Positions 6,601 to 14,930 of a stretch of 34,781 nt of DNA are shown here, one piece after another (positions within the stretch are counted from its first letter, which is position 1; each line of letters opens with the position of its first letter). The position numbers and the translations under genes were made by a program. The stretch covers positions 1 to 34,781 of IMG/VR virus record IMGVR_UViG_3300049427_000023. One strand, written 5' to 3'. Origin of the DNA: a virus. Below the pieces are notes generated by a model. The model worked only from the letters and a program-made list of their open reading frames with translations, searched no databases and was not told the DNA's origin.

Positions 6601-7956
6601 GTTCAATGTAACGTCCGAAGTTGAATTTGAGAGCGTGTAAGTGGTCAAAGGAACTACCTGAATCGTCACCTCTGAGTATTGATAATTGGCTGATGCAATT
6701 AATTCCAACTCGTAAGGCCCCAATGCCTTGGCGTTTGCATGTAACGTCCACGTTGTAAATGGCGGCAGCAGGTTTCTCCCTTTCTTTCTTACCGATGGAG
6801 CCTGTAAATGCTGGACACTGTCCACATAAGGGAATTTTTCAACAAGCTTCTCGCCGGACCATTCGGGATCGACATCTATTTTAGCGTAGTCCGCAGCCGA
6901 TACTTCGTACAATCGTAGCCCATCAAACCAAACCGATCCAATAACCCCCACAGCGTTATAATTCCATAGGTTGATACTCGTAGGGTTCACCGTCGCGGTG
7001 AATTTGATAGTTAACGTCTTGCTCGTTGTGGTCGACTTGCTATCATAATTCGCGCCGCTAATTGTATCAAAAATGTGGAAACGAGCGGTAGATACACCGT
7101 CCGTAAACGCGTCAACGAGCGCGATGTACCGTTTTGTGTTTTCTGTAGCTATTAAGTAAGCGAGCATTCTCGACATAGAACTGTCACTCGCTACCGATGA
7201 GATTCGTTGACTCTTAGATCCGTATAAAGCATTTACAGAATCTAAGGCTGCGACACCAGGATTGGATTTAACAAATCCATTCGCTACACCATCTCCATTC
7301 GAATCAACCTCAAAACTCCCATCCCTGCCCAAAAGATTGACAAGCGTTCGTCCCTGCACCGTATATTCAATTGGAGAGGCTTGCGATGTATTAATAACAC
7401 TAAGGCCTCTTTTAATCGGCGCAGTGATCGTGGCCGCTTCGGTCTGCGCTGCTTTGAGTTCATCAATACTCGACTTTGCCGCCTCTAAAGTAATCGCCGG
7501 CGCAGTCAACGCATTAGATTTCCCTGTAATTCCCTTGATTAGCGTGAATATGCTAGATAGCAATGCGGTCAATGATCCGTTCAATGACGGCGTTACTGAG
7601 TCAGTTGCAGTCCGATTTCCAAGGATTGTATCAGAGATAGCAGCATCCGCGATTTGCCCAGCACCAACCGCCTTATCTGCAATTTTCGCTTGCGTAATCG
7701 CCTTGTCAGCTACTTTACTAGTTTTAACCGATCCGTCAGGATGATCGAGAGTTGAAGCGTTCTTATGATTGTCAATGTCCTCCTTCATAGCCGCCTTCAA
7801 TCGTATTTCAGCCACAACCTTGGACAAACGAGCAAATAACCAGTTGAACCAATCCGCAGGCGGCTTCTCGCCAGGCAAAAACCCAGCTGCTTTCTTGGAC
7901 TCCGGCGGCTCTGTACCTTCGTTCTGCCAGTTAGGTAATTTTTCATTAAATGGCAT
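3637..7956 (-). CDS. Tail fibre / receptor-binding protein
   Basis: At 1439 residues this is the longest product. The N-terminus (W-Q-N-E-G-T-E-P-P, then P-G-E-K-P-P-A-D-W-F-N-W-L) matches the baseplate-attachment end of Bacillota phage fibres. Next is a repeat-like shaft (K-V-A-D-K-A-I-T-Q-A-K-I-A-D-K-A-V) at about 80-110, and long beta-rich modules follow. Around 900-1000 is an Ig/FN3-like module framed by S-G-S-G-S-G-L-A-A-G-T-Y-Y-V. Near 1240 come H-P-V-S-H-P-P-S and V-T-D-A-E-K-A-A-W-N, then N-T-V-A-A-I-N-E-L-F and G-K-G-I-P-A-S-G-A-D-T-F, typical of fibre segments. The last 110 residues look like a beta-sandwich tip, the probable receptor-binding end. RBS AAAGGAGG. Confidence 0.85.
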   Translation of the reverse strand: MPFNEKLPNWQNEGTEPPESKKAAGFLPGEKPPADWFNWLFARLSKVVAEIRLKAAMKEDIDNHKNASTLDHPDGSVKTSKVADKAITQAKIADKAVGAGQIADAAISDTILGNRTATDSVTPSLNGSLTALLSSIFTLIKGITGKSNALTAPAITLEAAKSSIDELKAAQTEAATITAPIKRGLSVINTSQASPIEYTVQGRTLVNLLGRDGSFEVDSNGDGVANGFVKSNPGVAALDSVNALYGSKSQRISSVASDSSMSRMLAYLIATENTKRYIALVDAFTDGVSTARFHIFDTISGANYDSKSTTTSKTLTIKFTATVNPTSINLWNYNAVGVIGSVWFDGLRLYEVSAADYAKIDVDPEWSGEKLVEKFPYVDSVQHLQAPSVRKKGRNLLPPFTTWTLHANAKALGPYELELIASANYQYSEVTIQVVPLTTYTLSNSTSDVTLNTVKQIILRDAKGAYTRTVTGTFTTNATEVSATLQIGNGAVTSGTYKFSDLQIEVGAAKTQFQAQNDDYVFLPTPLASDIDGSVRDTYNSALGTVTRRWKPNMVLDGSFAWIGATIGTGLKFFYAPSSPLAKGGAGSLTRPDGSIAKHESSGLAANMKAGGFLISGAGNIYLAVANADSGWGDAFNPSNAELIAYMNGWQMNNGTLGTPYDGGATKKWTPVVSPKANFKDKIPNSLVANPHTAAAGAGAALIAPNGTWFEFSAAAYNQISILDGTTIASNSTFTNGSVQQHKVKLDLIEHVARKYNLEFSPSTTLLQKVLWLQQNIARLILHAYVNGSGPAGYKISVASRNVSSNTWNAPVVSNLATIAKVSNVIPAASIATIIDSDGFVNFNVYADAAGPLENPAVAPTLSASGSGSGLAAGTYYVHYAWMTNGGGETVRSPQSSIVITAGQNIVVTVPTLPIGADQANVYFGTATGVTKRQSNTKTTSYTQSAALVTNTADSPTTNTSVAPSVVNSDFFEWDVELNVATVPPGYSSKEYRPYMLDYQLATAAEETNVVEGAIGLQSGGNQIELLEGVIVREKIIPSLDTSANDRYYINEKGVVSFITDNPLKYKVDKILAVYRNGVEDKFWYPYINSNLQNGAAVRIEKYNYDPTAEYTVTYNVLDKHLYTSNIIDATVKYQTTLGGTVAKNTQDITDIKTQNDVQDWKLLLDEAYALNTRFDLLAHIGSRGFSHAIATQTEAGFHSIPDKIKIDGIEAGANKYVHPVSHPPSIITQDAGNRFVTDAEKAAWNAKAAQTDVGSITSLLTNNKSNTVAAINELFTSASNGKTAVAAAITGKGIPASGADTFAQLATKVSAIEDWVYKSGNIVQAKSEGKPSFGSTPTTIAVLEITKGGTFGIEFGLATSNTAFIAYAQIFKNEVAYGTLRYNNVWNTTAVYSEQFTFSTGDKVQIKAWVDMQGGAGGVSYVSNILVKSSLQIPYFSF

Positions 7957-7970
7957 TCTATAATCCTCCT

Positions 7971-8609
7971 TTAAATCGGCAAGTCTTCTTCTTCGCTTGG
8001 ACTGTATGCCGCTCCTAGATAACCACCAATTGTTCCCTGTATATTTCCGAATCCTGCGTTATTATCCATTTCCACAGCATCGGGGAAAGAGGAAAACGCA
8101 AATGTACCTACTAGCTCGATTACGCCTACCCGCACACCTGCAATAACTGTTCTCTGCACGATGCGAGCAAATTGATAGGGACTCATGCCCACGGCGTTTA
8201 TTCGATCTAGCGGCAGCTGTATGATACTGATTGCTGCAGGTTCTGGGTTTATCGGGTCGTTATAGCGTTCGGCTATTTTGATTTCAGTTGGTGAAATATC
8301 TAAAGCCATGGACAAGACACTTATAATCGTGTTGATGTCCCCTTTTGAAAGATTTCGTGCAATCTTCGATTTAATTAAGATCCGGTATATTTCATCTGTA
8401 GCGGCCCCACGCGGCTGAACCACATTCGTGCCGATGCGATCCAGTGTTGCACCCTCGGCCTTGTCTATGTCCCGCCATTCGCTCATTCGTTTATGCGTTT
8501 CCTGCACGCGTTCAAGTTCTGCTGAAAAGATGCTCATTAGTTTTCCAATATTGCTGTCAGGATCTTTGCGGTAGACGTCCGTTAGTCGGCTTAATAGTTC
8601 CTTGATCAT
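7971..8609 (-). CDS. Baseplate protein, DUF2313/YmfQ (XkdU)-like
   Basis: The ATG at 8609 overlaps the stop of the baseplate J gene (ATGA); the longer frame to 8687 would overlap by 80 bp. The 212-residue product begins M-I-K-E-L-L-S-R-L-T-D-V-Y-R-K-D and contains A-E-G-A-T-L-D-R-I-G, then the helical I-L-I-K-S-K-I-A-R-N-L-S-K-G-D. Together these are the pattern of the tail proteins that follow gpJ in Mu-like and PBSX-like gene orders. It should link the baseplate wedge to the fibre, whose gene comes next. Confidence 0.8.
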   Translation of the reverse strand: MIKELLSRLTDVYRKDPDSNIGKLMSIFSAELERVQETHKRMSEWRDIDKAEGATLDRIGTNVVQPRGAATDEIYRILIKSKIARNLSKGDINTIISVLSMALDISPTEIKIAERYNDPINPEPAAISIIQLPLDRINAVGMSPYQFARIVQRTVIAGVRVGVIELVGTFAFSSFPDAVEMDNNAGFGNIQGTIGGYLGAAYSPSEEEDLPI

Positions 8610-9781
8610 GTATTCATCACCACAATTTGAGAAGCAGAGGTTTGAGCGACAGCTTGTTGCTGGATGACCACATTTTGTTGTGACCATGTCGATCCGCCGT
8701 TAGTTGACAACTGAATTGCAGCATCTAACACACCCTCGACAGAAAGCGCTATTGCAATCAGACGCGCGTATACTACACTCGATCCCATTGTTAAACCGGC
8801 ATAAATTTGGCCGTCCGTATCCCCGCCGCCAATATACTTCACAAGCGCTGTCTTAATCTGAGCCTCTCCATCAATCGGAAAGCTGCTATTCTTCGTCATT
8901 GTTACCCGTAAAGAAATGGATACGGTTGTAGCATAAGAAAAACGGACCGTGTGGGGATACCCCGCAAGATCCGTTACTGTGACGCTCTCGTTCCCGAAGG
9001 ACTCAATGCCCGCCCCTTTCTTCCCGAAAATGGCTGCCCCAATGTCTGCCGCTTGCCCGCCCAACACATACGATTCGAAGCTTTTGGGCGGACGCCCTTC
9101 ACTATCTACGACATTCGCTGTATTTTCAATGACGGCAGCTGCGCGAACGCCATCGACTGAAAGAAGCGCCCCCCGTATACTATCGACGGTACCCGAACCA
9201 CCAGCAGAAACAGACAACGTAAATCGTTCTCGAAATTCCGTATCGGTTTCTTTGGCGCGGCCGCCACTGGTTGCGGCGGAATTGCTCACGCTGCTCACGT
9301 CCGCATTCGGATTTACAACATCAGTTATCGTACCTGCAGCAACGTTTCCCTCCTGTCCTGGCTCGATGGCCTTGATCGCAACGTTCGCGGTCCCCGATGA
9401 GCCAATCATTATCTCGTCAACCGTTTCGAAATATCGGTCACCTGCAGCCACCCGAAAGCCAGCTTGCACAATATAACCTGGCGTTCCGGTTATCGTAACA
9501 GCGCCAGTAGCATACTGTTCCATAATCCGCGATATGCCCACATGTGGCCCAAGCCTATCAAGACTATTGCCTTCTGCCGTGTTGATATAACCGCTATTGT
9601 ATACTTGCTCGGTATCTTGCCATAACCTCGCAATTACCCACGCCACAACCCGCAAAATTAATCCTAGAGGCGTACGTGCTGAGGTATTGGTCGTTTCCCC
9701 AAATGTTTCTCGCGTCTTAAGCTCCATGCTTGCAAAAACGTCCTCGAATCGCTCTCGTTTGAATCCTGTCCTATCCAGCAC
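8606..9781 (-). CDS. Baseplate J-like protein (XkdT-like)
   Basis: The 391-residue product matches the Baseplate_J family in order and content. An N-terminal helix region ends in A-E-G-N-S-L-D-R-L-G; then come G-T-P-G-Y-I-V-Q-A-G-F-R-V, I-E-P-G-Q-E-G-N-V-A-A-G-T-I and T-D-T-E-F-R-E-R-F, and a C-terminal region with G-V-L-D-A-A-I-Q-L-S. This is a contractile-tail wedge component (gp6-like). It starts at GTG with GGGGAGG upstream and overlaps the gp25-like gene by 11 bp. Confidence 0.93.
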   Translation of the reverse strand: MLDRTGFKRERFEDVFASMELKTRETFGETTNTSARTPLGLILRVVAWVIARLWQDTEQVYNSGYINTAEGNSLDRLGPHVGISRIMEQYATGAVTITGTPGYIVQAGFRVAAGDRYFETVDEIMIGSSGTANVAIKAIEPGQEGNVAAGTITDVVNPNADVSSVSNSAATSGGRAKETDTEFRERFTLSVSAGGSGTVDSIRGALLSVDGVRAAAVIENTANVVDSEGRPPKSFESYVLGGQAADIGAAIFGKKGAGIESFGNESVTVTDLAGYPHTVRFSYATTVSISLRVTMTKNSSFPIDGEAQIKTALVKYIGGGDTDGQIYAGLTMGSSVVYARLIAIALSVEGVLDAAIQLSTNGGSTWSQQNVVIQQQAVAQTSASQIVVMNT

Positions 9782-10130
9782 CCATTGTCGCCTCCCCTCT
9801 AATCAATTCGCCTGCCGTTGTGGTCGCAACAAAGGTAATCAATTGTTTACGACTAGATCGATCTTGCGTAATGCTGATATTCTCCACCGAAGCAATAAAA
9901 TCGTTTTGGTGAATTCCCTCACGCAGCTCCTCTACCATTTCCTCCTCGCTCAGGTTTTTACCTAGAAACACATTGAAATCAATGCCCTTCTCCAAGTCAA
10001 GGAACCACTCGCCTTTATTCGTTGCCAGTGTTATGCTGACGCATTGGGTTTGATCTGCTTCGCCCTCAACCAACGCTAATTCCCCATGTTCAAAAACCAA
10101 ATCCCCATCTACCAATCGTAAAGACTGCAT
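9771..10130 (-). CDS. Baseplate wedge protein, gp25/XkdS-like (DUF2634)
   Basis: This 119-residue protein sits directly upstream of baseplate J, where XkdS or gpW/gp25-like proteins always lie. The sequence T-N-K-G-E-W-F-L-D-L-E-K-G-I-D-F matches the core of that family (a ring-forming wedge protein that starts sheath assembly), followed by helices and a C-terminal beta segment. RBS GGAGGCAAT before ATG. Confidence 0.88.
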   Translation of the reverse strand: MQSLRLVDGDLVFEHGELALVEGEADQTQCVSITLATNKGEWFLDLEKGIDFNVFLGKNLSEEEMVEELREGIHQNDFIASVENISITQDRSSRKQLITFVATTTAGELIRGEATMGAG

Positions 10131-10139
10131 ATTGCCTCC

Positions 10140-10535
10140 TTAAAGCGATACGGGAAAAACCCCGATAATGACCGCATCGTTTTTGTCGTGTCGGCGCTGT
10201 GTATCTGGGCTGGTTACACGTCCAGCCAGTCCGTTTTTTATCTCTTGATCTGCAAAAAGCACAAGGACAACATCGCCTACATGCAACGCAGGCTTATACA
10301 CTTGCTCGACTTGGCTTCCCTCTAGCAATAAACGCTGCCCGATGGCAGGCACGTTTTGTATAGGCGCGGGATCATCTGAGCCGGACCGGATCAACGGCTG
10401 TACGGTCGCTCTGCAGCTGGCCGCATCAAAAGTGAGCACGCGGCAAATATCTGCCACACGTAAACCATCGTTTTGTTTGCTGTTAAAGTTCTTAAGTAGT
10501 TTCGCCATAGACGCTGCTGGATCGGGCTGTTTCAT
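10140..10535 (-). CDS. Gp138-like membrane-puncturing spike (N-terminal domain family)
   Basis: The 131-residue product shows an OB-fold-like core and the end motif R-R-H-D-K-N-D-A-V-I-I-G-V-F-P of Gp138-type spike proteins. H-V-G-D-V-V-L-V-L-F-A-D-Q-E-I appears at about 85-99. In this order (hub, spike, gp25-like) it should tip the tail tube. It is short and lacks the long beta-helix needle of some homologues. Its start overlaps the hub gene stop (ATGA). Confidence 0.7.
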   Translation of the reverse strand: MKQPDPAASMAKLLKNFNSKQNDGLRVADICRVLTFDAASCRATVQPLIRSGSDDPAPIQNVPAIGQRLLLEGSQVEQVYKPALHVGDVVLVLFADQEIKNGLAGRVTSPDTQRRHDKNDAVIIGVFPVSL

Positions 10536-11320
10536 AACACCGCCTCCATCGTCGTAACAAAATCTCCTGTACGACTAAAACTGTGAGAACCACCTCGTAC
10601 ATATAGACGACCTTTAAAGGTCCTGCTGACAAGATCAATCACCGAAGCTGTAGTTATGCGATACTGTAGTTGAGACTTGAGTTGGTAGCCTTTCGACTCC
10701 TCGCCCTCCTGGTATTCCGGCGTCCCGATTAGCCCCGTAGTATCGCTTAGTTTAAAGAGATCGTCCGCACCCCGCCGAAGGTTTCGCACATAAAGTTTAC
10801 TTTTATTAATAAAGACGCTGGTCTTGCAGTCCTTGGCGACCTTGGCGATGATCTCTGTCACTTCACCGGAGGCCGTATAACCATCTGTATAGCGGTAATC
10901 CTGCACTAACTCGAATTGTGCAATGGGTAGCCCGATTTGCCCCGCCATGGCCTTAATAATGTAACTGCCAAGCGTTCCCGCCTTATAGCTCACATCCTTA
11001 AGCGTCCGCTTCGAAAGATCCTCGGAATCCATGACATAAATGCTTGTGATTTTGTTTACGCCTTCCCAAGTTGTCCGAACAGCCGAAACAAAACTGTGCA
11101 GGATAACGCCTACATCGCCCGAATAGCCCGCGTTAACCATGAGCGTTTCTCCACGTTTAATCTTATTAATCGTTTCTGCGCTTAAATTCCATATTCTAAT
11201 CACGGACTCGTTCGGCAGCACATCATCATCAAAGGGCACTTCGCCCTCCATATTGAAATGTTCCATTGAGAACGTCATACCTGCAACCAGCACCTCAACA
11301 ACTCGTCCAAAATTACTCAT
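10532..11320 (-). CDS. Baseplate hub-like protein (gp27 / late control D-like)
   Basis: I placed the start at 11320 (M-S-N-F-G-R) because GAGGAGG lies upstream and the frame to 11359 would overlap the previous gene by 47 bp. The 262-residue product lies between the baseplate-plug gene and the spike gene, the hub position. Features include an early beta-rich domain (N-E-S-V-I-R-I-W-N-L-S), G-Y-S-G-D-V-G-V-I-L-H and R-R-G-A-D-D-L-F-K. The family call is from position and overall pattern; a structure-based search would be needed for more. Confidence 0.65.
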   Translation of the reverse strand: MSNFGRVVEVLVAGMTFSMEHFNMEGEVPFDDDVLPNESVIRIWNLSAETINKIKRGETLMVNAGYSGDVGVILHSFVSAVRTTWEGVNKITSIYVMDSEDLSKRTLKDVSYKAGTLGSYIIKAMAGQIGLPIAQFELVQDYRYTDGYTASGEVTEIIAKVAKDCKTSVFINKSKLYVRNLRRGADDLFKLSDTTGLIGTPEYQEGEESKGYQLKSQLQYRITTASVIDLVSRTFKGRLYVRGGSHSFSRTGDFVTTMEAVL

Positions 11321-11639
11321 CGGCGACTGCCTCCTCGTCGATGATGTACAAAAACACACTCGATGATAGTGTTTGCCAATTCACCGCCGTACTTTCTCCT
11401 GCTAAATCCAGCGGCAGTATAGGAAACGCCGGATAGCGGTTATCTTGTATATCACCAAACAAGGGTACGCCGTAAACTATTTTTATGCCTACGGCCAGCA
11501 CCGCGCCGTTACGCTCCAAATCCACGCTAAAAAAATCATGGTCTGCATTGTAATGGATCTCGAAGGTAAACATTTCATCGGCAAGCGGCACATCGAAGCG
11601 GTAAGGGATGAGTTCTTTTTCAATATCCACGTAATTCAT
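11313..11639 (-). CDS. Baseplate plug protein (DUF6983-like)
   Basis: A 108-residue protein with the pattern E-L-I-P-Y-R-F-D-V-P-L, then F-T-F-E-I-H-Y-N, D-F-F-S-V-D-L, K-I-V-Y-G-V-P-L-F-G-D-I, and near the end W-Q-T-L-S-S-S-V-F-L-Y-I. It agrees with the small 'baseplate plug' family encoded before the hub gene in many Bacillota myophages. RBS GAGGTGAAGC before ATG. Confidence 0.75.
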   Translation of the reverse strand: MNYVDIEKELIPYRFDVPLADEMFTFEIHYNADHDFFSVDLERNGAVLAVGIKIVYGVPLFGDIQDNRYPAFPILPLDLAGESTAVNWQTLSSSVFLYIIDEEAVADE

Positions 11640-11647
11640 GCTTCACC

Positions 11648-12157
11648 TCATGACCATTTGCTTCCGGCAACAAATGTCACCTTCTGCGTGGCTTCCTTTG
11701 CTTTTTTAGTGCTATTCTTTGATTTGCTTGCACCGGTTGATTTTGTTTTTTTGGTCCCCGCATTGATGATCGGTGCCGCCTGCGACTTAACCGCTGCAGG
11801 AAGCTTGCCTGCAGCGGACGTCTCCGCAATCCGGATCTCTCGTAAGGTGAATGAAAACGTGAACCCGTTAGCGATTTTATGGGAATGACTCGTCGCTAAA
11901 CCGCTAATCACACCATTGAATGCAATACGCCCTACATACTTTACTAGCTTGCCATTGTCAGATGCAGAGATAAGATAGGAACGAACTTTTACGGCATCCG
12001 CACCAACAATAACGCCGCTTAAGGCCACCGACCTTGCTTGACGCTGAACATGATCGGATAACGGTACTCCCTTCTCGACAGGCTGGTCGGTTACCTCATT
12101 CGGAAATACCGGATCTTCGGTCTCCACGAGAATATAAAAACCATCTAATTTAGCCAT
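11648..12157 (-). CDS. Dit-like tail/baseplate protein (DUF6046-like)
   Basis: The ATG at 12157 overlaps the tape-measure stop. The 169-residue product follows the tape measure, where XkdP/LysM or Dit-like proteins lie. Residues 1 to about 115 form a beta-rich region (R-S-V-A-L-S-G-V-I-V-G, then G-K-L-V-K-Y-V-G-R). From about 125 to 155 there is a low-complexity Lys/Ser/Thr stretch ending in F-V-A-G-S-K-W-S. I see no LysM repeat where many relatives carry one. Family call moderate. Confidence 0.6.
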   Translation of the reverse strand: MAKLDGFYILVETEDPVFPNEVTDQPVEKGVPLSDHVQRQARSVALSGVIVGADAVKVRSYLISASDNGKLVKYVGRIAFNGVISGLATSHSHKIANGFTFSFTLREIRIAETSAAGKLPAAVKSQAAPIINAGTKKTKSTGASKSKNSTKKAKEATQKVTFVAGSKWS

Positions 12158-14660
12158 TGGTTGCCACCTGCACATTCAGAATACGGCCAGCGCTATCCAA
12201 AATTTCTTGCACTTGGCGTTTGACCTCTGCCGCAATCACATTCGCATTTTGAGCAGCTGCGCCACCATCTCCGCCGTTCACCTTGACCTCGATATTAAAA
12301 ACCATAGGCTGACTCTGGCTGACTGGTACCGCATACCGCGCTGGCGCTTGAGCCGGAGCAGCCGCAGGCATGACTTTACTTTGCCGATTGACTACTTCCT
12401 CACCTAGTCCAGTAGAAGTATTTCCTACGCGTTCCTGCGTCCCTTCAATACCACGGGCCAAGCCCTCACCTGTGAAGAAACCAAGCTCCATCATGACGCG
12501 CGATGGCGAATGGATGCCCAACGCGTCCTTGATGCCGCTTGTAATGCTGTCAGCAACATCCTTGACCTTATTAACTACGGCATCTTTCATGTTCAAGACG
12601 CCGTCTATAAGCCCCTGGATGATGTTCATGCCGATCTCTTTCAAATCAATGCCTTTAAAAAAGCCCATTACGGTACTCCATATGTTTGTAATGGTTGTCC
12701 ATGTGCGATTAAGCGCCCCCGAAATAGTGGAAACCATGTTGTCCCAAGCCGTTTTTATAATGGTGCCGATCGCACTAAATACACCAATTGTGAACATCTT
12801 GATCTGATCCCAATATTTAATAACAAGCGCAACGGCCATAGTGACAGGACCACCGAGCAGGAGCAATATTTTGGGTCCCCATTGTTTGAAGAAATTCACA
12901 ATGCTATTAAAAATGGACACGACAGCCGTTTTAAAAGCTGCCCACTTTTGAGAGAGCCAAGGACCAATCGTACCCCAGTTTTTAAAGATAAGAATTGAGG
13001 CCGCAATCACTGCTATAATACCAACCACGATCCAGGTAATTGGGTTCGCCCAGAATGCAGCGCTCAACGCCCACGTTGCTGCTGTCATTGCCCACGTTGC
13101 CACCGTTGATATGCCCATAGCGATTTTAGACGCCGTCCATGCCACTGTAGTGGCTGTAATGGAGGCAAGTGTTTTCCAACCTTGCGCAGCGTACTTTGCA
13201 ATGGCGACGATTAATCTACCTGTTAACACAGCTGCGGTATGTGTTGCAGCTGCCCCTGCATGTATAAGGCCCATAACAAAACTGGTTGTCATCTTCGCAC
13301 CAGCGATAACCGCCTGTACGCCTGACTTTATGAGCGCTGGCAGAAAGATACCGGTTATGATGCCTGCAACCACAAGGATTGTTGTTTTATTATCCTCTAT
13401 CGCTTGAGTAACAGACTGAAACGCGCCTATTGCTTGGTCTTTAAAAGCAATGATAGCTGGCGTAAGCTCCACAGCTTTGTCATACAAAAAACGTACCGCG
13501 ATAGCAGCTGCATCCAGTCCTTTACCGAGCACATTACCAATCGTGGCTCCTACTGCTGCAATCTGCGGCTTATGCTCTGACAGCCACTGCCCAAATTGCG
13601 TTAGATAAGGCAATACCTTTTCGCCAATCGGAATAAGAATGCCAACCTCAAGCTGCCGCCTGAACATGGCAAAGGCTTCGCCTGGTTTATCGAATTTGAT
13701 TTTGTTTAGTTCTTCCATGCTGGTTGCTGCAGAATCAAATTGACTCATTGCACTGCCCATGCCCGCGACAACACTAGCCTCCAAATCCTCAAATTGTGTA
13801 CCGAGAAGCGCAACGCCAATCTGATTTTTGAGTACAGGATCGGCCACGTCAGAAATCATCTGCAAAATCTGATTGAATCCTTGTTTGGCTTCCGGTCCAC
13901 CCCTGGCAAAGGTCTGCATCATGGCTTCCGCATTTAGTCCAAGCATTTCAAATGCTTCAATGGAAGCCTTACTGCCGTCCTTACTCCGAATGTTAAATTC
14001 TTTGACCGCATCTCCAACCTTGTCCAGCTGAAAAACACCCTCTGCTGATCCGGCTGCAAACACGTCAAACATTTCTTCTGCAGAGAAGCCTAGTGACTTG
14101 AACTGATTGGCATATTCATTGGCCGAATCGATAAGCTCATCGGACTTGTTTAATCCTTGCTGTGCGCCTTGGGCGAGCAAATTCATGGAATCCGTGCTTG
14201 TTATCCCAAATTGTCGCATCATAGTATCCGTTGATTTAACGGACTCGTTAATTTCAAACCCGAATTGATCCCGAAGCAATATGGCATTGCGTGTTGTCTC
14301 TTCTAGCGCTGCTCCGGTCTGTCCGGTGACCTGCTGTACGGCAGATATGGTGCTTCCAAGATCCTTCCAGTCCTCGCCTAGATTTTGGCTGTAGAGGTTC
14401 TTTGCGATTTCTCGCGTTTCTTCCATCTGCTCCGACGCTGAACCGGTTGCACCTTGTACATCCGACATGGCTTTCTCAAATTCGGATGCAGCAGAGACAG
14501 CCGCTACACCGATACCAGCAGCTACGGCGGCTGCAGCTAATCCAAGCCCGACAACACTCTTCGTTAGGTTGCCGATCTTCTTATCCGCATCCCCTACGCC
14601 GCGCGTATTCATTTTAAAGCCTACGGCATACATCAGATTACTGATAACCCCGCCCGCCAC
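12150..14660 (-). CDS. Tail tape measure protein
   Basis: The 836-residue product sets tail length and fills the tube. I chose the GTG at 14660 because AGGAGGTGGGATC precedes it; the TTG at 14684 has no RBS. The N-terminal 350 residues match the PhageMin_Tail family: F-E-K-A-M-S-D-V-Q-G-A-T-G, then L-G-L-N-A-E-A-M-M-Q-T-F-A-R-G-G. Several hydrophobic segments (about 430-640) are candidates for membrane insertion at DNA entry. A C-terminal amphipathic region (L-G-I-H-S-P-S-R-V-M) follows. A strong terminator lies just upstream of this gene. Confidence 0.95.
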   Translation of the reverse strand: MAGGVISNLMYAVGFKMNTRGVGDADKKIGNLTKSVVGLGLAAAAVAAGIGVAAVSAASEFEKAMSDVQGATGSASEQMEETREIAKNLYSQNLGEDWKDLGSTISAVQQVTGQTGAALEETTRNAILLRDQFGFEINESVKSTDTMMRQFGITSTDSMNLLAQGAQQGLNKSDELIDSANEYANQFKSLGFSAEEMFDVFAAGSAEGVFQLDKVGDAVKEFNIRSKDGSKASIEAFEMLGLNAEAMMQTFARGGPEAKQGFNQILQMISDVADPVLKNQIGVALLGTQFEDLEASVVAGMGSAMSQFDSAATSMEELNKIKFDKPGEAFAMFRRQLEVGILIPIGEKVLPYLTQFGQWLSEHKPQIAAVGATIGNVLGKGLDAAAIAVRFLYDKAVELTPAIIAFKDQAIGAFQSVTQAIEDNKTTILVVAGIITGIFLPALIKSGVQAVIAGAKMTTSFVMGLIHAGAAATHTAAVLTGRLIVAIAKYAAQGWKTLASITATTVAWTASKIAMGISTVATWAMTAATWALSAAFWANPITWIVVGIIAVIAASILIFKNWGTIGPWLSQKWAAFKTAVVSIFNSIVNFFKQWGPKILLLLGGPVTMAVALVIKYWDQIKMFTIGVFSAIGTIIKTAWDNMVSTISGALNRTWTTITNIWSTVMGFFKGIDLKEIGMNIIQGLIDGVLNMKDAVVNKVKDVADSITSGIKDALGIHSPSRVMMELGFFTGEGLARGIEGTQERVGNTSTGLGEEVVNRQSKVMPAAAPAQAPARYAVPVSQSQPMVFNIEVKVNGGDGGAAAQNANVIAAEVKRQVQEILDSAGRILNVQVATNG

Positions 14661-14682
14661 GATCCCACCTCCTAACACCAAC

Positions 14683-14705
14683 AAAAAAAGCGCCCCGTAG
14701 GACGC
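14683..14705 (-). terminator. Terminator/attenuator between tail chaperone and tape measure genes
   Basis: On the minus strand GCGTCC-TACG-GGGCGC (14705-14690) is followed by TTTTTTTG. The hairpin begins right after the stop of the chaperone ORF and ends about 23 bp before the tape-measure start. The loop is again C(UACG)G. It should lower tape-measure expression relative to sheath and tube genes. Confidence 0.8.
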
Positions 14706-14930
14706 CTATTTGCGTTTTTCTTGCTTTCTTTGTTGTTCGATGTGTATATCCAGCGCGGCATTGGCTTCGGCTAAGTCATCATCGTCCATGAGTGCCAAAT
14801 CGCTATATGTTATGGACATATCAGATAGCAATAACCGCCATTGCGGCCAATTTTGCCGCGCTCGCTCCTTAGCCTGCTTCTTGCTGATTGGCATCAGCCT
14901 CATCCTCGTCTTTATCTTCTGGATCTTCAA
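14706..14930 (-). CDS. Tail assembly chaperone, T-like downstream ORF (probable frameshift product)
   Basis: This ORF overlaps the end of the G-like ORF in another frame and lies before the tape measure, exactly where phages encode the T part of a G-T fusion. Its frame is open from 14936. The shift needed is +1 (equivalently -2), not the common -1. An independent start is also possible: ATG at 14894 has GAGG 9 bp upstream. The product is charged and helical (K-K-Q-A-K-E-R-A-R-Q-N-W-P-Q-W) and ends in a basic tail. Confidence 0.65.
   Translation of the reverse strand: MKIQKIKTRMRLMPISKKQAKERARQNWPQWRLLLSDMSITYSDLALMDDDDLAEANAALDIHIEQQRKQEKRK

Noticed and set aside
3860-7744. Several rightward frames inside the tail fibre gene
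   Set aside because: All are shadows of the 1439-codon fibre gene, without RBSs.
8949-9476. Rightward frame of 175 residues inside baseplate J
   Set aside because: It lies wholly opposite a clear baseplate J gene with good codon structure; no RBS or motif.
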